Assembly (NCBI GenBank): GCA_030424955.1
Contig: JAUHVS010000399.1
Span: 1-6,008 of the forward strand
Direction of reading: 5' to 3'
DNA length: 6,008 nt
Source of the DNA: a bacterium
GTDB taxonomy: Bacteria > Myxococcota_A > Bradymonadia > UBA7976 > UBA1532
Made by a program: the position numbers and the translations under genes. Under the pieces are notes generated by a model that saw only the letters and a program-made list of their open reading frames with translations, was not told the DNA's origin and searched no databases. Positions 1-5,820 of the stretch are shown piece after piece (within the stretch, counting starts at the first letter, position 1; each line of letters starts with the position of its first letter).

Positions 1-283
1 GGCCGCCCCCGAACAGGATCAGGTCCTGCCCGCTCCAGGGCCGGTACAGCGTGAAGAACGGCTCGGTCAGCCGCATGACCCACGACAGGCTCAGCAGCAG
101 CAGCACCCGGCTCACCAGCGCCGCCAGGATGCCCAGCCGCCGCGCGCCCAGCTGAGACTCGCGGGGCAGCCGGCCGGTGAGGATGGTGATGAACACGATG
201 TTGTCGATGCCGAGCACGATCTCCATCGCGGTCAGCACCAGCAGCGAGATCCACGCCTGTGGGTCGGTGAGCAGTTCCATCAT
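1..283 (-). CDS. TerC-family integral membrane protein, N-terminal part (cut by window edge)
   Basis: Only the first 94 residues are visible; the rest lies beyond base 1. The protein opens MMELLTDPQAWISLLVLTAM and continues with the family's signature acidic motif in the first membrane helix, EIVLGIDNIVFI, with E21, D27 and N28. A short basic loop (TGRLPRESQLGARR) follows, then a second hydrophobic stretch (about residues 49-63). This order is typical of TerC/YgdQ-type membrane proteins, which are linked to manganese export, metal or tellurite stress and, in Bacillus, to metalation of exported enzymes. The substrate here cannot be read from the sequence. The start is the first of two tandem ATGs (283 or 280). 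The first overlaps the TGA of the upstream lipoprotein gene as ATGA, which suggests translational coupling. No strong ribosome binding site is visible. Family assignment is firm; function is inferred. Confidence 0.88.
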   Translation of the reverse strand, partial: MMELLTDPQAWISLLVLTAMEIVLGIDNIVFITILTGRLPRESQLGARRLGILAALVSRVLLLLSLSWVMRLTEPFFTLYRPWSGQDLILFGGG

Positions 284-708
284 GGCGCGGCCCCGTCCAC
301 CGGCGCCGGGGCGGCGTCGATCGAGCCCGGATCAAGCACCACCGCGTCGTCGATCTGCAGGCCCCCATCCTCAATCGAGGTGCCGATCAGCGCGTCCGCC
401 GGGACGCCGGCGTCCTGCAGCGAGGCGCGGGCCGCGCGCAGCAGCGCCGCGGGGGGCTGGGCCTCGCCCACGCAGAAGAACACCTCGCCGTCCGTGACCT
501 CGAAGGGCAGCGACGGCGGGCACAGGTCGGGCAGCCCGTCGGGGTACACGCACACCGCCGAGTACGCCACCACGGCCAGCGCGCCCGTGGCGCCGCAGTC
601 GATGCCGCTGGTGCCGGTGTCGAGCCGCGAGCGGGCGCAGCCCACCGCCGCGCACAGGGCGAGCGCCAGGGCGCCGTGCTTTGAGAGGAGTGTCGCCATG
701 GCCGGCAT
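280..708 (-). CDS. Small Cys-containing lipoprotein of unknown function (142 aa)
   Basis: I do not recognise a family. The N-terminus (MPAMATLLSKHGALALAL, then CAAVGC) is a short signal peptide with a lipobox AVGC, so C24 would be the lipidated residue. The mature part has four further cysteines (C38, C53, C63, C79), enough for two disulfides in an oxidising periplasm. The C-terminal 35 residues are acidic and end in an Ala/Pro-rich tail. The start could be ATG at 708, 2 bases after the stop of the EEP gene, or the in-frame ATG at 699; either keeps the signal peptide. The frame stays open far upstream, to 1245, but that stretch is a shadow of the EEP gene. The stop overlaps the TerC start as ATGA. 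Position between these genes supports a role in the envelope, but nothing more specific. Confidence 0.78.
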   Translation of the reverse strand: MPAMATLLSKHGALALALCAAVGCARSRLDTGTSGIDCGATGALAVVAYSAVCVYPDGLPDLCPPSLPFEVTDGEVFFCVGEAQPPAALLRAARASLQDAGVPADALIGTSIEDGGLQIDDAVVLDPGSIDAAPAPVDGAAP

Positions 709-710
709 GA

Positions 711-1721
711 TCACCGAGCCCCGCCGGGCGGCGCAAGCGCGGGCGCGGCCAGCTCGACGATGACGGGCCGGTGGTCCGAGCCCACCTCGGGGCCGATCCG
801 GTGGCCCACCACGTCGAACCCGTGCACGAACACGTGGTCGATGGGCACCGCCAGCATCGGCCAGCCCGCGGGCCAGGTGCCCTGGTAGCCGCGCCCCGCC
901 CGCCCCTGCCGCAGCCCGCTGTCCCGCAGCGGCGCCAGCGCCGCCGCCCACGGGGTGGCGTTGAAGTCCCCCAGCACCACCCGGCGGGGCCCGCCCTGCG
1001 CGACCTCGGCCGCCAGCCCCTCGATGAGCGCGCGCCGCCGGGCCCAGAAGGCCGCGCTCATGGGGGGCAGCGGGTGCGCGACCCACACCTCCACCGGCCC
1101 GCCCGGCGTCTCGACCCGGGCCCAGAGCACCTCGTCCGCCGGGTCGGCGCCGGGGTGCAGCACCCGCTGCGCGGTCACCGGCCAGCGGCTCAGCAGCGCG
1201 AGGCCCAGGAAGTTGTCCCGGGGCCGGCCCACGCGGTGGGGCCACCGCGCGCCGGTGGCCGCCAGCGCGGCCAGCCAGCCCGCGTCCACCTCCTGCAGGG
1301 CCACCAGATCGGCGTCGACGGTGTCGAGCCAGTTCAGCACCCGGCCGCGGTGCCCGCCGAGCTCCACGTTGAGGCTCACCACCGTCAACGTCGCCGGCCC
1401 CTGCGCGGCCTCACCGACGAACAGCGAGGCCATGGGCACCGCGTTGGCCACCACCAGCGCCGCGCTCACCGCCACCCAGCGCCAGGCCCGCCCCACGCCC
1501 GCGTACAGCCCGAGCAGCAGCGCCGCCGCCAGGGCGTGGGCGCGGAACTGCCCGATGATGTCGAACACCCACCACAGCCGCTCGGCGTAGCCCAGGGCGG
1601 TGGCGATCCCCAGCGCGATGAGCAGCGGCCCGATGACGCCGATGCGCGCGCGGTCGCCGGGCGCAGCCTCGGGGGGGGCAGCCCCGCCCTCGGTGGGGGC
1701 AGGCACGGCAGGCTCGGTCAC
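711..1721 (-). CDS. Membrane-anchored endonuclease/exonuclease/phosphatase (EEP) family hydrolase
   Basis: The EEP fold is a Mg/Mn-dependent phosphodiesterase or phosphatase; family members cut DNA, RNA, phospholipids or inositol phosphates, and the substrate here is unknown. Counting from GTG at 1721 (336 aa), a Pro/Ala-rich head precedes three membrane helices (about 27-45, 62-77, 81-103). The catalytic domain then shows all expected motifs: SLNV (N118), DLVALQEVD (E144), VAHPLPP (H216), VVLGDFNATPW (D252, N254), IDHVFV (D295) and GSDHRPVIVEL (D316, H317). The active site looks intact. Positive charges before helix 1 and between helices 2 and 3 suggest the catalytic domain faces the periplasm, as an inference. 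The start at 1721 is chosen because AGGAG lies 6 bases upstream; an in-frame GTG at 1739 would add six residues but has no clear ribosome binding site. It resembles YafD-like proteins in general layout only. Confidence 0.88.
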   Translation of the reverse strand: MTEPAVPAPTEGGAAPPEAAPGDRARIGVIGPLLIALGIATALGYAERLWWVFDIIGQFRAHALAAALLLGLYAGVGRAWRWVAVSAALVVANAVPMASLFVGEAAQGPATLTVVSLNVELGGHRGRVLNWLDTVDADLVALQEVDAGWLAALAATGARWPHRVGRPRDNFLGLALLSRWPVTAQRVLHPGADPADEVLWARVETPGGPVEVWVAHPLPPMSAAFWARRRALIEGLAAEVAQGGPRRVVLGDFNATPWAAALAPLRDSGLRQGRAGRGYQGTWPAGWPMLAVPIDHVFVHGFDVVGHRIGPEVGSDHRPVIVELAAPALAPPGGAR

Positions 1722-1727
1722 GGGGCG

Positions 1728-1732
1728 CTCCT
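1728..1732 (-). promoter_or_regulatory. Shine-Dalgarno AGGAG deciding the EEP gene start
   Basis: On the minus strand AGGAG ends 6 bases before GTG at 1721. This is ideal spacing and favours that codon over the upstream GTG at 1739, which has only C-rich sequence in front of it. Both starts leave the membrane and catalytic segments unchanged. Confidence 0.6.
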
Positions 1733-1743
1733 GGGGCACGGGA

Positions 1744-2358
1744 TCAAGGCGTGGGCGGGGGCGTGTCGCGGGCGGTGGCCAGCAGCGCCGGCACGTAGTC
1801 GGGGCCCTCGCGGCCGAAGATGGCGCGCACGGTGCCCGCGCGGTCCATCAAGATCGTGCGGGGCAGCGCGATGGTCTCGCCCGCCGCCCCGCGCCCGGCC
1901 AGCGCCTGGGCCGCCGCGCCGAACTTGTCGAGGAGCACCGGCACCCCGGCGAGCCCGCGGGCGGCCAGCCAGGGCGTGACCACCTCGGGCGGCTCGCTCA
2001 CCGCCACCAGCGTGAGGCTGAGGCCGGCGGCGGCCAGCGCCCCCCGGGCTGCGGCGAGGGCCCGCAGGCCCACCTCGCAGGGCCGGCACCAGGTCGCGAA
2101 GAGCACCACCACGTGCCGGGCCCCCGGCTGGGCCAGCACGGCGGTGCGGTTCAGCACCTGCCCCGCGGGCGTCCAGCCGGCGAACCAGGGCGCCTGGGCG
2201 CCCACCACCGCCGCGCCCGACCGGGTCAACCGCTCGGTCTCCGCGGCCGCGGCTGGCAGCGGGGCGGCTGACCCCTCGGAGGCCGCGGGCGCCTGCGGCG
2301 TCTCGGCCTGCGCCGCGAGCGCGCCCAGCCACAGCGCGAGCCCCAGGGCGCGCCTCAC
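1744..2358 (-). CDS. TlpA/ResA-like periplasmic thioredoxin-fold protein
   Basis: This is a 204-residue exported thiol-disulfide oxidoreductase. GTG at 2358 overlaps the stop of the LPP20-like gene as GTGA, and it gives a clean signal peptide (MRRALGLALWLGALAAQA, then ETPQAP) with a likely signal peptidase I site after A18. An Ala/Pro-rich linker leads to the thioredoxin domain (about 50-197). Its active site is WCRPC (C91, C94), preceded by the strand VVVLFAT, and the cis-proline loop is ALPRTILMD (P166). The TlpA/ResA group usually reduces periplasmic disulfides, for example in cytochrome c maturation or metal-site assembly. No cytochrome or Ccm gene is visible here, while three Cys-containing lipoproteins are encoded close by. 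The stop is 22 bases before the EEP start. The same frame is open upstream to 2976, but that part is out of frame with the real upstream gene and is not protein-like. Confidence 0.88.
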   Translation of the reverse strand: MRRALGLALWLGALAAQAETPQAPAASEGSAAPLPAAAAETERLTRSGAAVVGAQAPWFAGWTPAGQVLNRTAVLAQPGARHVVVLFATWCRPCEVGLRALAAARGALAAAGLSLTLVAVSEPPEVVTPWLAARGLAGVPVLLDKFGAAAQALAGRGAAGETIALPRTILMDRAGTVRAIFGREGPDYVPALLATARDTPPPTP

Positions 2359-3386
2359 GGCGCCTGCACCGGCAGCACAGACCCCAGCGCCTCGGCGAGC
2401 GCCGCCGACAGATCGGCCTGCGACAGCTTCTGCAGCAAGCGCGCCTCTGCGGCGTCCCGGCTGCGGGGGTGGACCGCGGCCAGCTTCGCCGCCCGCAGGT
2501 CCAGGGTGGCCACCGCGCCGCCACCGCAGCGGGCCAGGGCGCCGCCCATCACCAGCGCACAGCGGGGCCCGAGCGGGCTGCGGTCGCACACCACCGACGC
2601 CGTCGGCGCCAGCGCCAGCCCGACCTCGCAGGTGGCGCCCGGCCGCGCCTGCAGGCCCAGCGTCACCAGCCCGCGCCCCAGCGCCTGCCCCATCGGCCCC
2701 TGGAGGGCCGGCGCCAGCCCGCTGAGGTCCATCGACACGGGGTGGGCCGCGCGCACCGCCGCGCCCCGCTGCTGCAGCTTGGCGAAGGCCTCGCGGTCGG
2801 CGCGCTGCCCCTCGACCTCGCCGGCCACCACCGCGAGGGGCACCGCGGCCGCCTCGGCGTCGGCGTACGCCCCCTGGGCCGCCCGCCACGCCACCGTGAA
2901 GGCCGCGCCGTCCCCGTCGGGCACGGCCGCCGCCCGGTCGAGGGCCCCCTGCAGCCGCTGGTGGGCGCTGCGCCACGCCGGGGCCAGGGCCTCGGCCGCC
3001 TCGGCGCGGGACAGCACGGCCACCGCCCGGTGGGGCGCCGTCTCGCAGGCGGCCACGGGCTGCACCCGGATCAGCTCAGCGCGATCAAACCGGGCGCGCG
3101 TGCGCACGACCTGCCGCACGGCGCCGCTGCCGACGCCGTCCACCTCGGCGGTGACCACCTCGACCGTCGCGTCGATGCGAGAGGCCACCTGGGCGGCCAC
3201 CGCGGCGCGGGCCGCGTCCGCCGCCTGCGCCGCGTCGGCGCCCGTCGCCGCCGCCGCCAGGAACCGCCCGCTAGGGTAGGGCCCCCGCCAGCCCTCGTCG
3301 CACGGCGACGGCGCGGCGCCACAGCCGGTCAAGAGGGCGACAAGGGCGAGGGCGGCGGGCGCCCGCTGGACGGTGGGATCAGTCAT
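2355..3386 (-). CDS. LPP20-like lipoprotein, first gene of the minus-strand operon
   Basis: The 343-residue protein begins MTDPTVQRAPAALALVAL, followed by a strong lipobox LTGC (C22), so it is a lipid-anchored envelope protein. After a short linker, the stretch PYPSGRFLAAAATGAD (36-51) followed by an Ala-rich helix (A52-A68) has the layout of LPP20-type domains, which usually open with a Tyr-Pro-containing strand, a 'goes to G' turn and a helix of alternating Ala. These domains occur in outer-membrane and flagella-associated lipoproteins, but no flagellar gene is visible here. Long Ala/Arg-rich helices follow (about 125-215), then a C-terminal half with C253, C267, C276 and C287. C29 and C114 bring the non-lipid cysteines to six. 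ATG at 3386 is chosen over the longer open frame to 3494 because it places the signal peptide at the N-terminus; GCGGGG lies just upstream. The LPP20 label is a by-eye match and moderate. Confidence 0.75.
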   Translation of the reverse strand: MTDPTVQRAPAALALVALLTGCGAAPSPCDEGWRGPYPSGRFLAAAATGADAAQAADAARAAVAAQVASRIDATVEVVTAEVDGVGSGAVRQVVRTRARFDRAELIRVQPVAACETAPHRAVAVLSRAEAAEALAPAWRSAHQRLQGALDRAAAVPDGDGAAFTVAWRAAQGAYADAEAAAVPLAVVAGEVEGQRADREAFAKLQQRGAAVRAAHPVSMDLSGLAPALQGPMGQALGRGLVTLGLQARPGATCEVGLALAPTASVVCDRSPLGPRCALVMGGALARCGGGAVATLDLRAAKLAAVHPRSRDAAEARLLQKLSQADLSAALAEALGSVLPVQAP

Positions 3387-3395
3387 CAGCCCCGC

Positions 3396-3401
3396 AGCAT
3401 A
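3396..3401 (-). promoter_or_regulatory. Candidate -10 element for the minus-strand operon
   Basis: On the minus strand TGTTATGCT (TATGCT with an extended-type TG upstream) ends about 9 bases before ATG at 3386. Transcription from it would start about 3 bases before the ATG, leaving an almost leaderless mRNA. No good -35 box is visible 16-18 bases upstream. It is the only AT-rich hexamer near the start, so it is offered as a weak candidate. Confidence 0.3.
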
Positions 3402-3458
3402 ACAGACGGCGGCCACCGCGGCGCGAGCCCCACGGCGCCCATGCGCTGACCGGACCGT

Positions 3459-3505
3459 GCAATTTTTCGACAGGGGCTTGCCAGACGACGTCACTTGACT
3501 ATGCT
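3459..3505 (+). promoter_or_regulatory. Candidate sigma70-type promoter for the 388-residue lipoprotein gene
   Basis: TTGCCA (3478-3483) and TATGCT (3500-3505) are separated by 16 bases, a good housekeeping-promoter match. An AT-rich run AATTTTT (3461-3467), rare in this GC-rich region, sits just upstream of the -35 box where an UP element would lie. Predicted transcription starts near 3512, giving a leader of about 60 bases before ATG at 3572. No operator palindrome stands out. Confidence 0.5.
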
Positions 3506-3556
3506 GCGCCCGATTCGCGCCCCGGCCACGTCTGCGGCCGCCGCGCGGGACGAATC

Positions 3557-3565
3557 AAGGGAGGT
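3557..3565 (+). promoter_or_regulatory. Strong ribosome binding site AAGGGAGGT
   Basis: AAGGGAGGT lies 6 bases before ATG at 3572 and is the strongest Shine-Dalgarno match in the window. It fixes the start of the lipoprotein gene and suggests efficient translation. Confidence 0.8.
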
Positions 3566-3571
3566 CAAGAG

Positions 3572-4738
3572 ATGACACGCTGGCTGATGGGTCTGGCGAC
3601 GGTGGCATTGGTCGGGTGTGGGTCGAACCCCCGCGTGATGCACTCCGATGGCTTTGTTCACCCCAAGCACCCCTACATGGTTCGGGACGCGGGTGGCGGC
3701 AGCCGGCTGCTGCCGGGCAACTGGGCCTTCGCGAACTACGAGGCCGGGGAGACGGGCGCGCCCGAGACCCCCAAGATGGACATGGCCTACCGCGTCGGCG
3801 TGGCCATGGACAACGACGCCGACGGCGTCAGCGAGTACTTCGAGGATGTCGAGCGCTACGACGTGCTGCTGGTCAACGATGTGACCAACACGCGCCTGTT
3901 CGTGCGCACCATCCCGCTGGAGCCCAAGGCGGGCTCGCAGGACCTCAAGACCCTGCTGCGCAGCTACCTGGCCGAGGTCGGCCAGACCGGTGACTTCGGG
4001 AGCCTCATCCCGTCGACGCCGCCCAAGGGGGCGCCCGCCTTCGCCACCCGCATCGTGCGCGAGGCCCCGGCCCAGCTGGCCGGCCGGGACGGCATCGAGG
4101 CGGTCATCGAGCGCGCCGACGTGCCGCCCAGCGCGGTCACCAAGGACACGCTGTGGGAGCGCATGAAGGTCCGGCTGATCAAGCCCGACTTCAAGTGGGT
4201 GGCCAACGGCCGCGGCATCCCCGCCGTGATGATGGTCGGCTACATGGCGAGCGCGGCGAACTTCAACAAGGACCTGGCCAAGCTGGGCACCCTGTTCGAC
4301 GCCGTCGAGATGCTCGAGGACTGGCAGGTCGTGCAGCTGCACGCCAACACCATGATCAGCGAGTGCCTGCCCCAGCCGCCGGCCTTCAAGCTGTCGATGA
4401 CCGTCAACCCGGCCGGCAAGCGCACCGAGTTCAGCGTCGCCCCCGAGCAGGGTGAGGACGTGCGGCTGTGCATCATGGACCTGCTCGACAAGATCGAGCT
4501 GGCCGCCCGCGACAGCAACCGCTCCTTCAAGGTCGACATCGCCAAGGGCCTCAACCCCCTGAAGGCGAAGCCGAAGCCCACGCCGCCCCCGCCGCCCGCC
4601 GAGCCCGAGACCCCCGCTGAGGCGCCTGCCGCGGCTGAGGGTGCCGAGGGTACCGAGGCCCCCGCTGAGGGCGCCGAGGGCGCGGATCCCGCCGCCGAGC
4701 CGGCGCCGCCCGCGCCCGAGCCGGCCCCCGAGGGCTGA
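3572..4738 (+). CDS. Lipoprotein of unknown function with EF-hand-like loop and Pro/Ala/Glu tail (388 aa)
   Basis: No family is recognised. The N-terminus MTRWLMGLATVALVGC is a compact lipoprotein signal with lipobox LVGC (C16), so the product is lipid-anchored in the envelope. Residues 80-91 read DNDADGVSEYFE: D80, D82, D84, G85 and E91 match the EF-hand calcium-loop pattern, except that the usual hydrophobic residue at loop position 8 is S87. The central part (about 95-325) looks like a folded mixed alpha/beta domain; C265 and C300 could form a disulfide. From about residue 327 the chain becomes low-complexity, first Lys/Pro (KAKPKPTPPPPP), then Ala/Glu/Gly/Pro repeats such as AEGAEGTEAPAEGAEGA. 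Such tails often act as flexible spacers or cell-wall-reaching linkers, as an inference. The gene is monocistronic: its own promoter and ribosome binding site lie upstream, and a hairpin plus a convergent gene lie downstream. Confidence 0.85.
   Translation: MTRWLMGLATVALVGCGSNPRVMHSDGFVHPKHPYMVRDAGGGSRLLPGNWAFANYEAGETGAPETPKMDMAYRVGVAMDNDADGVSEYFEDVERYDVLLVNDVTNTRLFVRTIPLEPKAGSQDLKTLLRSYLAEVGQTGDFGSLIPSTPPKGAPAFATRIVREAPAQLAGRDGIEAVIERADVPPSAVTKDTLWERMKVRLIKPDFKWVANGRGIPAVMMVGYMASAANFNKDLAKLGTLFDAVEMLEDWQVVQLHANTMISECLPQPPAFKLSMTVNPAGKRTEFSVAPEQGEDVRLCIMDLLDKIELAARDSNRSFKVDIAKGLNPLKAKPKPTPPPPPAEPETPAEAPAAAEGAEGTEAPAEGAEGADPAAEPAPPAPEPAPEG
4611..4734 (+). repeat. Imperfect Ala/Glu/Gly/Pro-coding repeats in the lipoprotein tail
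   Basis: The DNA encoding the tail has degenerate copies of CCCCCGCTGAGG (4612-4623, and a near-identical copy at 4661-4672) with intervening GCCGAGGG units. They encode the AEGAEG/APAEGAEGA-type peptide repeats. Short repeats of this kind are prone to slippage, so tail length may vary between strains. Confidence 0.55.
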
Positions 4739-4745
4739 GCCTCTT

Positions 4746-4768
4746 GGGGGCGCCCCGCCGGCGCCCCC
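4746..4768. terminator. Candidate terminator hairpin between convergent genes
   Basis: A perfect 9-base-pair stem (GGGGGCGCC pairing with GGCGCCCCC) with loop CCGCC starts 8 bases after the lipoprotein stop and lies 31 bases past the stop of the convergent FGE-like gene. Neither side has a U-tract, so it is not a classic intrinsic terminator. Its place between two convergent genes still fits a bidirectional terminator or mRNA 3'-end stabiliser. Confidence 0.55.
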
Positions 4769-4798
4769 GCCGCCCGCCCATCGCGAGCCCGGTCCCCG

Positions 4799-5746
4799 TC
4801 AGAAGACGGTGCGGACCGCTCGGAACCCCAGCACGTTGTTCTTCTGCCCCGGCACCAGGTTGTCGCGGTTCGCGAAGCGACAGAAGGCGCCGCCGCTCTT
4901 CCAGCCGCCGCCCCGCACCACGCGGGTGTCGGTGAACTCCGCCCCGGTGGGATCGACGTTCACCTGCCGCGCCGGCTCGTACAGGCCGTAGCTCATGTCG
5001 TAGCGGTCCCAGACCCACTCGCCCACGTTGCCCAGCATGTCGTGCAGGCCCCAGGCGTTCGCCACCTTCTCCCCCACGGGGTGGGTGCGCGCCTGGGCGC
5101 TCAGGCTGAACCACGCCACCTGCTCCAGGGTCTGGCCGTAGCGCGCGGTCTCCTCGCCGGCCCGCGCCGCCGCCTCCCACTCGGCCTCGGTGGGCAGGCG
5201 CCAGCCGGTGCAGGTCTGGTCCCAGATCACCTCGTCCGGCGTGCAGATGTAGCCGCCGTCGCAGGCGTCTCGGTCCTCGCAGCCCACCCCCGGCGTGCCG
5301 CGACAGCTCGACAGGTCGTAGCAGGGCGTCAGCCCGTCGGCCGCCGACTCGGCGTTCAGCCACGCCAGGGCCTCGTAGAAGTTCACCGACTCCACCGGCC
5401 GGTCGGCGCAGCCCTCGCCGCGGCACTCACCGGGCCCCCCGGCCTGGAACCACGCCGGCTGATCGTCGAAGCGCGCCGCCCACTCCCCCTGCGTCACCTC
5501 GGTGGTGCGCACGAGCACGGGCCGGGTCAGCCGCACTGTGTGGCGCTCTTCGTCGGGGTCGCGCTGCGGCTCGGTGTCGGGGCTCCCGCGCAGGTGCTCG
5601 CCGGCAGGCAGGCAGCCGGTGCCCGGGGGCAACGCGCTGGGGCAGCTGACCTCGGGCAGGGCCATGTCGGCCGCCCCGGGCGCCTCGCCGTCATCGCAGG
5701 CCGCGGTGAACGCGAGCGCGCTGGCGAGCAGCAGGGGTGTCTTCAT
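4799..5746 (-). CDS. FGE/SUMF1-domain lipoprotein lacking one active-site cysteine
   Basis: This 315-residue protein has the formylglycine-generating-enzyme-like fold, also used by EgtB- and PvdO-type proteins. Landmarks in order: RTTEVTQGEWAARF (80-93), RPVESVNFYEALAWLN (116-131), GWRLPTEAEWEAAARAG (181-197), NAWGLHDMLGNVGEWVWDRY (230-249), VVRGGGWKSGGAFC (276-289) and LGFRAVRT (306-313). True FGEs bind copper through two cysteines in the GGS..C....C motif. Here the first is replaced by S284 and only C289 remains, so sulfatase-activating chemistry is unlikely and a binding or structural role is more probable. Residues 142-179 hold six cysteines (142, 148, 156, 162, 168, 179), an insertion ahead of the RLPTEAEW motif that suggests disulfides. 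The signal peptide ends FTAAC (C17), a weak lipobox with T at -3, followed by DD. The start ATG at 5746 has AGGAG 9 bases upstream. No sulfatase gene is nearby. Confidence 0.9.
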   Translation of the reverse strand: MKTPLLLASALAFTAACDDGEAPGAADMALPEVSCPSALPPGTGCLPAGEHLRGSPDTEPQRDPDEERHTVRLTRPVLVRTTEVTQGEWAARFDDQPAWFQAGGPGECRGEGCADRPVESVNFYEALAWLNAESAADGLTPCYDLSSCRGTPGVGCEDRDACDGGYICTPDEVIWDQTCTGWRLPTEAEWEAAARAGEETARYGQTLEQVAWFSLSAQARTHPVGEKVANAWGLHDMLGNVGEWVWDRYDMSYGLYEPARQVNVDPTGAEFTDTRVVRGGGWKSGGAFCRFANRDNLVPGQKNNVLGFRAVRTVF

Positions 5747-5763
5747 GTTCGGGATCTCCTGGT

Positions 5764-5792
5764 TTGGCCCACGTTTCTCGGGCCGCTAGGAT
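5764..5792 (+). promoter_or_regulatory. Candidate promoter for the Gly-rich lipoprotein gene
   Basis: TTGGCC (5764-5769) and TAGGAT (5787-5792) are 17 bases apart, the optimal sigma70 spacing, and would give a leader of about 22 bases before ATG at 5821. It lies in the 74-base divergent gap. On the minus strand the same AT-rich spot reads TATCCT, but no matching -35 box is visible for the FGE-like gene. Confidence 0.4.
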
Positions 5793-5820
5793 AGCGAACC
5801 CGGTTGGCGATGGGGGGCTC

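Noticed and set aside
771..1979. A 402-codon plus-strand open frame opposite the EEP gene
   Set aside because: Its product is rich in His, Arg, Pro and Gln with no domain pattern, and it lies antisense to a gene with an intact catalytic motif set. Long antisense frames are expected at this GC content.
2359..2976. Upstream extension of the thioredoxin frame
   Set aside because: The frame stays open, but this part overlaps the LPP20-like gene in another frame and is low-complexity Gly/Ala/Arg. GTG at 2358 begins a clean signal peptide.
2469..3449. Plus-strand open frames opposite the LPP20-like gene
   Set aside because: Arg/Gly/His-rich composition and lack of motifs mark them as shadows of the minus-strand gene.
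3387..3494. N-terminal extension of the LPP20-like lipoprotein to ATG at 3494
   Set aside because: It would bury the signal peptide 36 residues in and run through the divergent promoter region.
3491..4342. A 283-codon minus-strand open frame opposite the 388-residue lipoprotein gene
   Set aside because: It mirrors the codon pattern of the plus-strand gene, has no signal or motif, and its supposed upstream region is coding sequence. The plus-strand gene has the promoter, ribosome binding site and lipobox.
4551..5426. A 291-codon minus-strand frame overlapping the FGE-like gene and the lipoprotein tail
   Set aside because: It is in a different frame from the conserved FGE motifs, is Arg/Gly-rich, and crosses the terminator hairpin.
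4799..5746. Functional sulfatase-activating enzyme
   Set aside because: The first of the two active-site cysteines is Ser, a lipoprotein signal is present, and no sulfatase gene is nearby.
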